The translations under genes were made by a program, and so were the position numbers. The notes beneath the pieces are model-generated. The model was not told the DNA's origin. It worked only from the letters and a program-made list of their open reading frames with translations, and searched no databases. Below are positions 1 to 6,623 of a stretch of 54,763 nucleotides of DNA, in pieces (within the stretch, counting starts at the first letter, position 1; each line of letters begins with the position of its first letter). Source of the stretch: a virus; IMG/VR virus record IMGVR_UViG_3300028394_000094, positions 1-54,763 of that record; one strand, written 5' to 3'.

Positions 1-214
1 TATTTTTATGCTTAGACCGTTTAGTAGCCCTGTTTACAGCACGTTCTTCAGCTGTCATATTATCCCGTTTCTTACCATTTGCGGTTAATGTTTTACCATC
101 CGTTTTTAAATCACCACGTTTTTTAAGTATATTAATAGCTAAAGGTTTAGACTTTACTTGCGCCGCAAGCCTATTAACTAATTCATTTTTCCCCATAAAT
201 TTTTGCGTAGCCAT
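1..214 (-). CDS. Small basic protein downstream of terL (partial, cut by left edge)
   Basis: An ATG at 214-212 overlaps the terL stop as TGATG and opens a frame that runs off the left edge after 71 codons. The product begins MATQKFMGKNEL and is Lys/Arg rich, with ILKKRGDL, GKKRDNMT and a KRSKHKN run. I cannot assign a function; small basic proteins of this kind often sit next to terL in uncultured phages. If the window ends are joined directly, the frame reaches a stop about five codons later, so nearly all of the protein is probably here. Confidence 0.65.
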   Translation of the reverse strand, partial: MATQKFMGKNELVNRLAAQVKSKPLAINILKKRGDLKTDGKTLTANGKKRDNMTAEERAVNRATKRSKHKN

Positions 215-1758
215 CAATAGTATCCCTTGCGCCGCCCAGATTTAAAGTATTTAAGTTGTTCTGGTTCATCGGACGGCAGCCTAATAAACCCACCCTGTCT
301 AAATCGCATCAATGCCATTACCGTAGAGTCTACTAAGTCATCGTTACTCATAAACGGAAACCCAGCAACTTCCTCCACTACTTCTTCAGCCCAACGAGTT
401 TCAGGAACCCATACAAGTCCTGTACGTATAATATCAGCAACCGAATTTAAGCGGGCTAATTTATCGCCTGACCCCCTATGTGGAGTGTACTCCGAGACAG
501 GTATTCCTGTCCTACGTAATTCTTGATAAAGTGCTGTACCGGCGGATTTTTTCTCCACTATAAACGAATCGGGTTCCCACTCAGTCCACTCTTCAAAAGC
601 CAAGGCTTTTAAATCAGGAAACTCTAACCGTCTTTTGATGGAGTTTAGTAAAATTATGTTGTACGCATCGGTGTCCTCGTTGAGGAACACTCCCCATGTT
701 GTTATGGCTGTATAGTCAGCACGGTTGTGCGTTTCTGCCGCAGCGTCAAGCGACATAATAATATACTCAGTATCAGGAGGTTTTTCTGACTTCCACCAAT
801 TCCACCACTCCCGTTTAACTACCGAGGCTTCTTCTGCTGTCGGATTCTGTTGATACTGGGCGTTCCACTGAAATAGTGGCATTGAAGCTTTAGTTCTATA
901 TAGTGCCTCTAGGTCATAGAAGGCGGGCCAAAGCGCCCTAGGCTGTTCAGTATTTGCATCAAAGATTGCTGGGAACTCAATAATCTCGTACTTATCAGAC
1001 TGATCATTATTAATCATATCCCGAGTTACCCGCCCCGTCAGGTCATCCATATGCCAACGGGTTTGTACCAAAGCCACCCTACCGCCCGGCATCAAACGTG
1101 TTCGTGCTCCGTAGGTGAACCACTCGTACGCTTTCTCGAATACATCGAAGTTCCCGTTAATAATGTCTTGCTCGTTATGTGGGTCGTCCACCAAGAGTAA
1201 ATCCGCACCACGACCAGCCAAAGCGGAACCAACACCACAAGCATAATACTCACCACCCATGTTAGTGTTCCAACGACCAGCAGACTTACTATCAACCGCC
1301 AAAGTGACTGTTGGGAATATTGTTTTGTATTCTTGGTTATCAACGATGTTCCTCACTTTCCGTCCAAAGTCTACCGCTAAATCTGTGGTGTGTGACACCA
1401 TAAGTACCTTCTTATTAGGGTATCTACCTAGAAACCATGCAGGAAAATAGATAGAAACAAGCTGGCTTTTACCGTGTCTAGGGGGTATATTCACGCAAAT
1501 TCGGTCCTTTCTACCCTCGGAAAGGTCCATTAACATCCTTGCTAACACCTTATGGTGCTCACCAACCTTGTAATCTGGCTGCATTTTCTTACAAAACGCT
1601 AGTAAATCATCCCTACAAGCCTTCGAATCACGCCTTTTCTGTATCTCTACAGCAATAATCTCTACTTCTGACTGTTCTTCTAGCGTAAATTTGTCTAAAT
1701 TCTGCAATAAATAGTCTAATTCTGCGTCAGTTAACTCAGAATAGTCAGTTTCAAGCAT
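214..1758 (-). CDS. terL: Terminase large subunit (packaging ATPase/nuclease)
   Basis: TerL is the motor that pumps genomic DNA into the procapsid and cuts it. The N-terminal ATPase half shows a Walker A motif, PPRHGKS (about residues 92-98 from the chosen start), and a Walker B motif, LLLVDDPHNEQD. The C-terminal half looks like the RNase H-fold nuclease, with an acidic strand IIMSLDAAAE followed by ADYTAITTWG. The length, 514 residues, is normal for the family. I chose the ATG at 1758 because GAGG lies 6 nt upstream; a TTG at 1770 is an alternative. The start overlaps the terS end by 8 nt, so the two are translationally linked. The call is secure; the packaging subtype (headful, cos or direct repeats) cannot be read here. 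Confidence 0.95.
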   Translation of the reverse strand: MLETDYSELTDAELDYLLQNLDKFTLEEQSEVEIIAVEIQKRRDSKACRDDLLAFCKKMQPDYKVGEHHKVLARMLMDLSEGRKDRICVNIPPRHGKSQLVSIYFPAWFLGRYPNKKVLMVSHTTDLAVDFGRKVRNIVDNQEYKTIFPTVTLAVDSKSAGRWNTNMGGEYYACGVGSALAGRGADLLLVDDPHNEQDIINGNFDVFEKAYEWFTYGARTRLMPGGRVALVQTRWHMDDLTGRVTRDMINNDQSDKYEIIEFPAIFDANTEQPRALWPAFYDLEALYRTKASMPLFQWNAQYQQNPTAEEASVVKREWWNWWKSEKPPDTEYIIMSLDAAAETHNRADYTAITTWGVFLNEDTDAYNIILLNSIKRRLEFPDLKALAFEEWTEWEPDSFIVEKKSAGTALYQELRRTGIPVSEYTPHRGSGDKLARLNSVADIIRTGLVWVPETRWAEEVVEEVAGFPFMSNDDLVDSTVMALMRFRQGGFIRLPSDEPEQLKYFKSGRRKGYY

Positions 1759-2371
1759 CTGTATCCTCAAGTTCTTCTAACTCATCGTCTTCTAGACCTA
1801 ATTCTTCGGCTACATTGATTGGTTCATTGTTTACCTGCACCGATTCCACGTCAATTACCCCAGCTGGGTTCATTAGTTTCTGTATCTTATCCCGTAATGA
1901 GTTAGTTAACTCTTCGGTAGACCTATTAATAATAGTAACTTCTGATTTTTCAGCAAATAAACCCACATCAGAAATCTTACCAAGCAGTTCTAAGGCACGA
2001 ATACGTATTTTGGGGTCTGGATTGGTTGATTCTATGAGTAACTTGTTTGTTACTACAAGCCGAATTTGCGAGGAAGTGTCTACTACCCGCACAGCAAACT
2101 CTTCTAAGATGTGACTAACTAGAGTAACAGTACCTAGTGTCAACGCCGAAGCCTTCTTAGTTGTTAATTTCTGATTGGCTTTGGTTTCATCTGCAGCAAC
2201 AGCATAAGCAATCGCTTCCGCTACTTCTTTATCTTCATCCGTTATTTCTGGCTGTATTTCTAGCAGTTGTGCAGTATTACAGGCAGCCTGTGCCCTTTCC
2301 CGAAAACTGGATAAGACCCAATTATCTTCAGGCATTTCAATACCAAAGTCAGGATTACATATATAAGACAT
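1751..2371 (-). CDS. terS: Terminase small subunit (probable)
   Basis: The 206-residue protein directly precedes terL in the same transcript and overlaps it, the usual place of the DNA-recognition subunit. The C-terminal half has the RALELLGKISDVGLFAEKSE pattern familiar from phage small terminases, then an acidic tail (GLEDDELEELEDTDA). The N-terminal half is helical and Ala/Glu rich, with no classical HTH that I can pick out by eye. It is the first gene of the leftward late operon; a sigma-70-like promoter lies about 30 bp upstream. The call rests on position and the C-terminal pattern. Its N-terminal DNA-binding part is not verified. Confidence 0.75.
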   Translation of the reverse strand: MSYICNPDFGIEMPEDNWVLSSFRERAQAACNTAQLLEIQPEITDEDKEVAEAIAYAVAADETKANQKLTTKKASALTLGTVTLVSHILEEFAVRVVDTSSQIRLVVTNKLLIESTNPDPKIRIRALELLGKISDVGLFAEKSEVTIINRSTEELTNSLRDKIQKLMNPAGVIDVESVQVNNEPINVAEELGLEDDELEELEDTDA

Positions 2372-2401
2372 AGACGCAGACCAATTAAGGTGAATACAGA
2401 A

Positions 2402-2429
2402 AGTATATATGATTTTTAAAATTTTGCAA
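2402..2429 (-). promoter_or_regulatory. Candidate late promoter for terS operon
   Basis: Read on the minus strand, TTGCAA (2429-2424) is followed 16 bp later by TATACT (2407-2402). Start would fall about 20-25 bp before terS. The stretch is very A/T rich, so chance matches are likely. The support is position: it lies at the head of the leftward gene block. Confidence 0.45.
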
Positions 2430-2713
2430 AAAAAATTTTTAGGGGGGTAGGTACTTAAGAAGGCATGGGGGTGGGTCTAGAACTCGCCAGCTTTTTTACC
2501 AACCGGCGAACACAAAATAATATGTAATGTAATCAAGGACTTACAACAATTCGGCATTAAGTACGCTAGAGTTAAGAGGTGGATTTAAGAAAATAGGTAA
2601 TCATTTGTACGGAATAGCAATATAAGGCGGCGTACAGTCCCTTAGACTAAAAGCCTTGGTGGTGGGGTAGTGGGTTAGTTCAAAGTAACTTTACTATTAA
2701 ATACTATCAAGGG

Positions 2714-2743
2714 TTGACAATCTATAACAAATTAAAGTAAAAT
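2714..2743 (+). promoter_or_regulatory. Early promoter P1
   Basis: TTGACA at 2714-2719 is followed after 18 bp by TAAAAT at 2738-2743, a near-consensus sigma-70 promoter for the first rightward gene. An AGTAA-NN-TTACT palindrome lies 18 bp upstream of the -35 box, a place where an activator or repressor could act. Confidence 0.75.
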
Positions 2744-2813
2744 ATACTTAATGAATCGGGAAACTAATTCATTATTTAACTAAACCCTTAATATCTTAGA
2801 AAGGATATTTAAA

Positions 2814-3470
2814 ATGAAACAAGTAATTAAAACCCCTGTAACAATCAACCCTGTTATTGCATCAATGATTGCCCCTGTTATTGCCCCTGTTGTTACTGTA
2901 GGAAAATTCGATTTATTCCCTGTTAGTAACGATGTAAACAGCCCCTATGTTTTGGTATCTCAATTCGGTAAAAATGGTATTGAGCATGATGCTATTAAGT
3001 CTAAGATGCAAGATGTTTTATACGCAAATGGTTATCGTGCTTGTAATTTTGACCGAAGCGATAAAAGCGAAATTGCAATTAAATTTCACGATAGTATCAA
3101 ACAGTTGTTTATATCCCAAATGGATACACAAGCACAAGAGTTACTTGCTAAACCATTGGAAGGGTTAAACGATATGCAAAAAGCAATTAGAACTAACTTG
3201 TTAGAAAAGGTAGGCACATTGTTTGGTAACTTGCACAAGGCAATTAAGGCAATGGAAACGCCAAAGGTAGTAACCACTGAAACAACAGTATCAGGAAAAT
3301 TAGTACCTGTTACTGGCAATCAATTAGTATGCCGTACCATTATGGAACAAATTGTAAAGTTACAAGCAATCAAAACACCATGTGACAAAAATGTAGACAT
3401 TATTAAAACATTGCAATCAGTGGTTAAGATGTTTAATGATTGTGGAATTGTGGCATCGGTTAAAAAATAA
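2814..3470 (+). CDS. Stand-alone early protein of unknown function
   Basis: This 218-residue protein is not recognised. AAAGGA about 10 nt upstream supports the ATG. The N-terminus holds a hydrophobic Pro/Val/Ile stretch (INPVIASMIAPVIAPVV), not clearly a membrane segment. A charged helical middle follows (HDSIKQLF, AQELLAKPLEGLNDMQKAIRTNLLEKV) and a C-terminal part with three Cys (CRTIMEQ, TPCDKN, NDCGIV). It has its own promoter and is followed by two terminators, so it is transcribed alone and probably very early. A host-takeover or regulatory role would fit that place, but nothing in the sequence proves it. Confidence 0.75.
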   Translation: MKQVIKTPVTINPVIASMIAPVIAPVVTVGKFDLFPVSNDVNSPYVLVSQFGKNGIEHDAIKSKMQDVLYANGYRACNFDRSDKSEIAIKFHDSIKQLFISQMDTQAQELLAKPLEGLNDMQKAIRTNLLEKVGTLFGNLHKAIKAMETPKVVTTETTVSGKLVPVTGNQLVCRTIMEQIVKLQAIKTPCDKNVDIIKTLQSVVKMFNDCGIVASVKK

Positions 3471-3490
3471 CCTGTAGTATCTTTACTTTA

Positions 3491-3516
3491 AACCCTGAGC
3501 AATCAGGGTTTTTTTT
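3491..3516 (+). terminator. Rho-independent terminator 1 after the stand-alone gene
   Basis: AACCCTGA (3491-3498), loop GCAA, TCAGGGTT (3503-3510), with a T-run 3509-3516. This perfect 8-bp stem plus U-tract lies 21 nt after the stop of the 2814 gene. Confidence 0.95.
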
Positions 3517-3517
3517 C

Positions 3518-3541
3518 GCCCTAATTTTTAGGGCTTTTTTT
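3518..3541 (+). terminator. Rho-independent terminator 2 (tandem)
   Basis: GCCCTAA (3518-3524), loop TTT, TTAGGGC (3528-3534), then seven T. It directly follows terminator 1, so readthrough from the first gene would be very low. Confidence 0.93.
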
Positions 3542-3593
3542 GGTTCAACATTTTATTAATAGTATATTTACTACCAACATCTTACCGAATGAT

Positions 3594-3731
3594 ACCAGTC
3601 ACCTTAGTAGCGTACCACATGGGATTCATTGGCTAGGTGTTATGCTGAGTTCAGCATAACATATTTTTCAAAGGTTTGTCGGCTTTATAGTAACTTTACT
3701 TTAAAAGAAACCAGTCACCTTAGTAGCGTAC
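3594..3731. repeat. 22-bp direct repeat, two copies
   Basis: An identical 22-mer beginning ACCAGTCACC and ending TAGCGTAC occurs at 3594-3615 and 3710-3731. Similarity continues weakly downstream (CACATGGGATT against CACAGGATT). The copies flank the 3639-3660 dyad and sit just before the iteron array. Confidence 0.85.
3639..3669. other. Perfect dyad followed by T-run (hairpin or operator)
   Basis: GTTATGCTGA (3639-3648) and TCAGCATAAC (3651-3660) are perfect inverted arms around GT. As RNA it forms at least a 9-bp stem with loop AGTT, followed by ATATTTTTC. It may be a third terminator or a protein-binding operator. Confidence 0.6.
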
Positions 3732-3745
3732 TGCACAGGATTTAT

Positions 3746-4016
3746 AAGTTCCAAATATTCTTGGAACTTTATGAGCAAAGTTCTTTTTTAAGTCGTTGAT
3801 TTATAAGCAAAGTTCCATAAGTTCCGAAAGTTCCGTGTTTTTTGAGGTATCTCCTACTTTTAAAATTTTAAAATATTTCGCAGGATTTCGACTCTCTAAT
3901 CGCAATGTAGCGAAATCCTCTATAAAGCAGGAACTTTCGGAACTTTCGGAACTTAACTGCAGAATCAATGACTTACAAACATAAAAAAAAGAACTTATAA
4001 AGAACTTTAGGAACTT
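3746..4016. repeat. AAGTTCC/GGAACTT iteron-like array with nested dyads (origin candidate)
   Basis: A perfect inverted pair comes first: AAGTTCCAA 3746-3754 and TTGGAACTT 3761-3769. Then AAGTTCC occurs three times at exact 9-bp steps (3810, 3819, 3828), and its inverse GGAACTT three times at the same steps (3930, 3939, 3948); the 25-bp arms match at 23 positions. Between the arms lie the A/T palindrome 3858-3873 and the inverted pair AGGATTTCG 3882-3890 / CGAAATCCT 3911-3919. Further GAACTT copies are at 3991, 4002 and 4011. The spacing and symmetry resemble iteron origins or cooperative operator arrays. Which of these it is cannot be decided from sequence. Confidence 0.8.
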
Positions 4017-4081
4017 TATAGGGGGTAGTAGAATACTTTAATAAACCTTACTAGGGTTTGATAAGCCTTACCACAAAACGC

Positions 4082-4110
4082 TTGACTTTACAAGGTATTT
4101 GTTGTAAAAT
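4082..4110 (+). promoter_or_regulatory. Early promoter P2
   Basis: TTGACT (4082-4087), 17 bp, TAAAAT (4105-4110), followed by AGTAGTAGG. It shares the block GTTGTAAAATAGTAGT with promoter P3. It drives the gene string starting at 4200, with a leader of about 80 nt that carries one AGTAA-NN-TTACT palindrome. Confidence 0.8.
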
Positions 4111-4199
4111 AGTAGTAGGAATTGAGAAACACAAAACGAAGTGCTTAGTTCCCAAAGTTCTTTTATTTCATAGTAAGTTTACTTTCAAGGAGAATCAAA

Positions 4200-4340
4200 A
4201 TGGTCGTAAAAACTAATAGTCTTATGTTTAACCTATGCTCACTTATCCCTGCATCATGGAACATCATTCGGTTGTCGTATGTTCGTGTCGGTGATGATTA
4301 TCTCAACTATGCCGTAATCAAACTCGGTGGCTACAAATGA
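4200..4340 (+). CDS. Small early protein (46 aa), unknown
   Basis: The ATG at 4200 has a strong AAGGAG site and is the first gene after promoter P2. The product has a hydrophobic, aromatic centre (FNLCSLIPASWNIIRL) and a hydrophilic end. It may be a small membrane-associated peptide. Its stop overlaps the next start as ATGA. Function unknown. Confidence 0.6.
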   Translation: MVVKTNSLMFNLCSLIPASWNIIRLSYVRVGDDYLNYAVIKLGGYK

Positions 4341-4543
4341 AAAACCATAGGACATTCTGCCGTATGTGTGGCGATGTAGTTGCTCATAAGCGTAGTGCTT
4401 TAGGTTATAAACTGTGCTTATTATGTGGTGACGAGATGGCACACCAAAGGAAGTTCACCATTGCCTGTAACAACAAGCAAGGTTACGAACTGATTACTGA
4501 CTTATCAATGCTTAAACAACTTAACCCAAAGAGGACAACATGA
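4337..4543 (+). CDS. Small zinc-finger-like protein (68 aa)
   Basis: Two Cys pairs, CRMCGD and CLLCGD, are spaced by about 20 residues around HKRSALGYK. This is a CxxC-x(n)-CxxC zinc ribbon of the kind seen in small phage regulators. The C-terminus is short and basic. It overlaps both neighbours by ATGA junctions, so it is translated in series with them. Zinc binding is likely; the target is unknown. Confidence 0.7.
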   Translation: MKNHRTFCRMCGDVVAHKRSALGYKLCLLCGDEMAHQRKFTIACNNKQGYELITDLSMLKQLNPKRTT

Positions 4544-4782
4544 AACAACATAAACGAACTACCCCATACGAAGGCGATGATATTGCCGAGTTCACCCATA
4601 ACAACAAGTTTCACCGTTCAACGGACGAGGCTTTCCGAACTGCCAATTACGCTAGTAGTTTCGAGGGTGATGCCGAGATGACGGATTGCAAACGCTTTAT
4701 CGGTGAGTTTGTGTTCGTATGTTTACCAGTAATCTTACTATTCGCCTATTTTATGTACCTGTTGTTAGGATGGTTAGCATGA
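4540..4782 (+). CDS. Small protein with C-terminal membrane helix (80 aa)
   Basis: A hydrophilic N-terminal part (HKRTTPYEGDDIAEF) is followed by one strongly hydrophobic segment at the C-terminus, FVFVCLPVILLFAYFMYLLL. This suggests a tail-anchored inner-membrane protein with most of its mass in the cytoplasm. It is joined to its neighbours by ATGA overlaps. An early membrane protein could serve superinfection exclusion or host modification, but that is only inference from place and topology. Confidence 0.7.
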   Translation: MKQHKRTTPYEGDDIAEFTHNNKFHRSTDEAFRTANYASSFEGDAEMTDCKRFIGEFVFVCLPVILLFAYFMYLLLGWLA

Positions 4783-5000
4783 AGAACGAACAAAAACAAA
4801 CCATAAAATCATGGCGATTTACCATTACTTGGTCAGATGGTAAAACCGAGGGTTTAGCCAGTTGTTTACCCGAGTATCTAGAAGAAGAATTGTTTATCTA
4901 CTTTAGAGAACTTGAAGACTTGCGTGAAGAGCATGATGCAGATATGCGTGATGAGCCATATAACTTTGAAGACGACACCGAAAAGGAGATTGAAGAATGA
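4779..5000 (+). CDS. Small acidic protein (73 aa), unknown
   Basis: Begins MKNEQKQTIKSWRFTITW. I chose the ATG at 4779, which overlaps the previous stop as ATGA; an in-frame start further upstream would run through the membrane segment of the previous gene. The C-terminal half is very acidic (REEHDADMRDEP, EDDTEKEIEE). Unknown function. Confidence 0.65.
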   Translation: MKNEQKQTIKSWRFTITWSDGKTEGLASCLPEYLEEELFIYFRELEDLREEHDADMRDEPYNFEDDTEKEIEE

Positions 5001-5158
5001 AGGGCATCAAGGTAGGTGACATCGTGCGGTTATACAAGCGGACATTCTGTGTGCTAAACATCCTAACGGATTATGTAGAACTGCAGTCAATGGATGAGGA
5101 ACGGTGGTTTATTACTGTGCCTCGCACAAAACTAATTGGGATAAAGAAAGGGGTATGA
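4997..5158 (+). CDS. Small beta-rich protein (53 aa), unknown
   Basis: Starts in an ATGA overlap with the preceding gene. The sequence (MKGIKVGDIVRLYKRTF... ERWFITVPRTKLIGI) looks like a small beta barrel of the SH3/KOW sort, but no family can be named. It ends one base before the next ATG. Confidence 0.6.
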   Translation: MKGIKVGDIVRLYKRTFCVLNILTDYVELQSMDEERWFITVPRTKLIGIKKGV

Positions 5159-5159
5159 G

Positions 5160-5621
5160 ATGGGATATAGGTCAGATGTTGCGTATGTTATTAACTTTAA
5201 GAATCGTGAGGTAAGGGACGACTTCATTGCCTTAATCATGGCTAAAGGTGGCGAGGAACTAAAAGCCTTGAAAGAGTGCGTGATACCCGAGGTTACCGAT
5301 AGCGAACATGAGGAGGAAAGTACGGCACAGATTAACTTTTTTGCATACCATGTGAAATGGTATCGGTCATTCCCTGATGTTAAATCTCACCACAATTTAA
5401 TGGAGTTTGCAGTCAAACAGTTTGAAGGTGATGCCGACTACAAGTTTGTTGAAGTGGGGGAGGACGGAAAGACCGAAGAAGAGGATAGCGATGGTGAGTA
5501 TGTGCCACATGACGACTTCCATACTGTGGCTTATATAGAGACACCGTTCGAAAAAGAGTATAAGCCAGTAGGTGATGACATAAGGGTTATGTATAAGTAT
5601 CAAACATTATCAAACACTTGA
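5160..5621 (+). CDS. Conserved phage protein beginning MGYRSDV (153 aa)
   Basis: The start MGYRSDVAYVI is one I recognise from many uncharacterised phage proteins. The middle has HVKWYRSFPDV and the C-terminal half is rich in Asp and Glu (EEEDSDGEYVPHDD). It has no catalytic motif that I can see. It is the last gene of the string begun at 4200. Its stop lies inside promoter P3, whose -35 box begins four bases before the gene ends. Function unknown. Confidence 0.75.
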   Translation: MGYRSDVAYVINFKNREVRDDFIALIMAKGGEELKALKECVIPEVTDSEHEEESTAQINFFAYHVKWYRSFPDVKSHHNLMEFAVKQFEGDADYKFVEVGEDGKTEEEDSDGEYVPHDDFHTVAYIETPFEKEYKPVGDDIRVMYKYQTLSNT

Positions 5622-5646
5622 CTTTTGTGACAAGTTGTTGTAAAAT
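5618..5646 (+). promoter_or_regulatory. Early promoter P3 for the MoxR/VWA module
   Basis: TTGACT (5618-5623), 17 bp, TAAAAT (5641-5646), followed by AGTAGTTAG. It is nearly identical to P2 from the -10 box onward. It overlaps the end of the preceding gene and leads into the 5698 gene. Confidence 0.8.
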
Positions 5647-5697
5647 AGTAGTTAGAAGTAGAGAGAAAGTAATTAACTAACCATAAGGAGTATTACC

Positions 5698-6579
5698 ATG
5701 AATCAGTTGAATCTTAGTAACATTACTACCCAAACACCGAGTATATCCTCGAGTGCTATGTTGGTAGAGTTGAACATATCTGTGTGGACAGGTAGGAAGT
5801 TTGACAAGGGTGTATCTGCTGAAGTCGCTTTCAACAAGCAAGCCGATAACAATTCAGGGAACTATAACAAGAAGTTATTCCCTAACAACCCAACCTTTGA
5901 TGCCATTACCAAGTACGCAGGTAACGCACGAACATACCACTACCATGCGACTATGCCTTGGTCAGATTCGGGAGTAAGGTTACTTACGACTGCAATGTAC
6001 TTTGATTATGCCAAGGAGATTAGCCGTATGCAGATGGAGTTTGATGCCTTGGTCGAGGACTTCTTAAAAGATTATTACAACCTTGTGCAGTCTAGCCAAG
6101 TGAAACTAGGCACGATGTTTGATGCTACCGACTACCCCGATGTCGAAGATGTTAGGGCGAAGTATCGGTTCAATGTCAGGTACTCACCTGTACCCGAGGT
6201 AGGTGATTGGCGAGTCGATGTAGGTAACGATGCCTTGAAAGAGTTGGCACAGTCTTATGAGTTGGCATACCAACAGAATCTAGAGACTGCCTATAAAGAT
6301 GTTTGGACAAGAACACATGAAGCGTTGTCTCGGATGTCCGATAAGTTGGCAGGTAATAACAAGCAGATATTCAGAGACACACTAGTAAGTAATGTTACTG
6401 AGATGGTGGACTTGTTGGATAAGTTCAATGTCACAGGTGATGCCGAGATGAGAAAAGCCAAGGACTTAATCAGCGATGCCCTCATGGGTATTACACCTGA
6501 TGCCTTGCGTGAAGATACATACTTACGGCAAGAAACTAAGAGCAAGGTAGATGCGCTCTTAAAAGAGTTTAGTTGGTAA
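5698..6579 (+). CDS. DUF3150-like partner of the MoxR/VWA module (293 aa)
   Basis: The protein has a mixed N-terminal part (LNISVWTGRKFDKGV, HYHATMPWSDSG) and a mostly helical, charged remainder ending in KSKVDALLKEF. Its place directly before a MoxR-type AAA+ ATPase and a VWA protein is the usual place of the DUF3150-type phage protein. I assign it on context and general look, not on a motif. AAGGAG precedes the ATG within a 15-base leader repeated before the next gene. It carries three exact AGTAA-NN-TTACT palindromes. Role inferred: substrate or adaptor of the ATPase. Confidence 0.6.
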   Translation: MNQLNLSNITTQTPSISSSAMLVELNISVWTGRKFDKGVSAEVAFNKQADNNSGNYNKKLFPNNPTFDAITKYAGNARTYHYHATMPWSDSGVRLLTTAMYFDYAKEISRMQMEFDALVEDFLKDYYNLVQSSQVKLGTMFDATDYPDVEDVRAKYRFNVRYSPVPEVGDWRVDVGNDALKELAQSYELAYQQNLETAYKDVWTRTHEALSRMSDKLAGNNKQIFRDTLVSNVTEMVDLLDKFNVTGDAEMRKAKDLISDALMGITPDALREDTYLRQETKSKVDALLKEFSW

Positions 6580-6623
6580 TCGTAGCAAAATATAAACACA
6601 TACACACATAAGGAGTATTACAA

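Larger units (their letters stand above)
2372..2813. other. Divergent intergenic control region
   Basis: No convincing gene is visible in these 442 bases. They separate the leftward late operon from the rightward early region and hold one promoter-like signal in each direction (2402-2429 minus, 2714-2743 plus). A G-run (AGGGGGG near 2441), an imperfect TCGCC/GGCGA dyad near 2480-2506 and one AGTAA-NN-TTACT palindrome at 2684-2695 are also present. Being the only divergent point in the window, it probably sets the balance of early and late transcription. Confidence 0.7.
3471..4199. other. Large non-coding regulatory/origin candidate region
   Basis: This 729-base stretch has no convincing gene. 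In order it holds tandem terminators (3491-3541), a 22-bp direct repeat (3594 and 3710), a 10-bp-arm dyad (3639-3660), two AGTAA-NN-TTACT palindromes (3689, 4172), an iteron-like array (3746-4016), promoter P2 (4082-4110) and the ribosome-binding site of the next gene. It is the longest non-coding stretch in the window and the best candidate for a replication origin. Confidence 0.75.

Noticed and set aside
3796-3984. A 62-codon open frame inside the iteron region
   Set aside because: It lies across the nested inverted repeats, lacks a ribosome-binding site, and its product is low-complexity Ser/Phe sequence dictated by the repeats.
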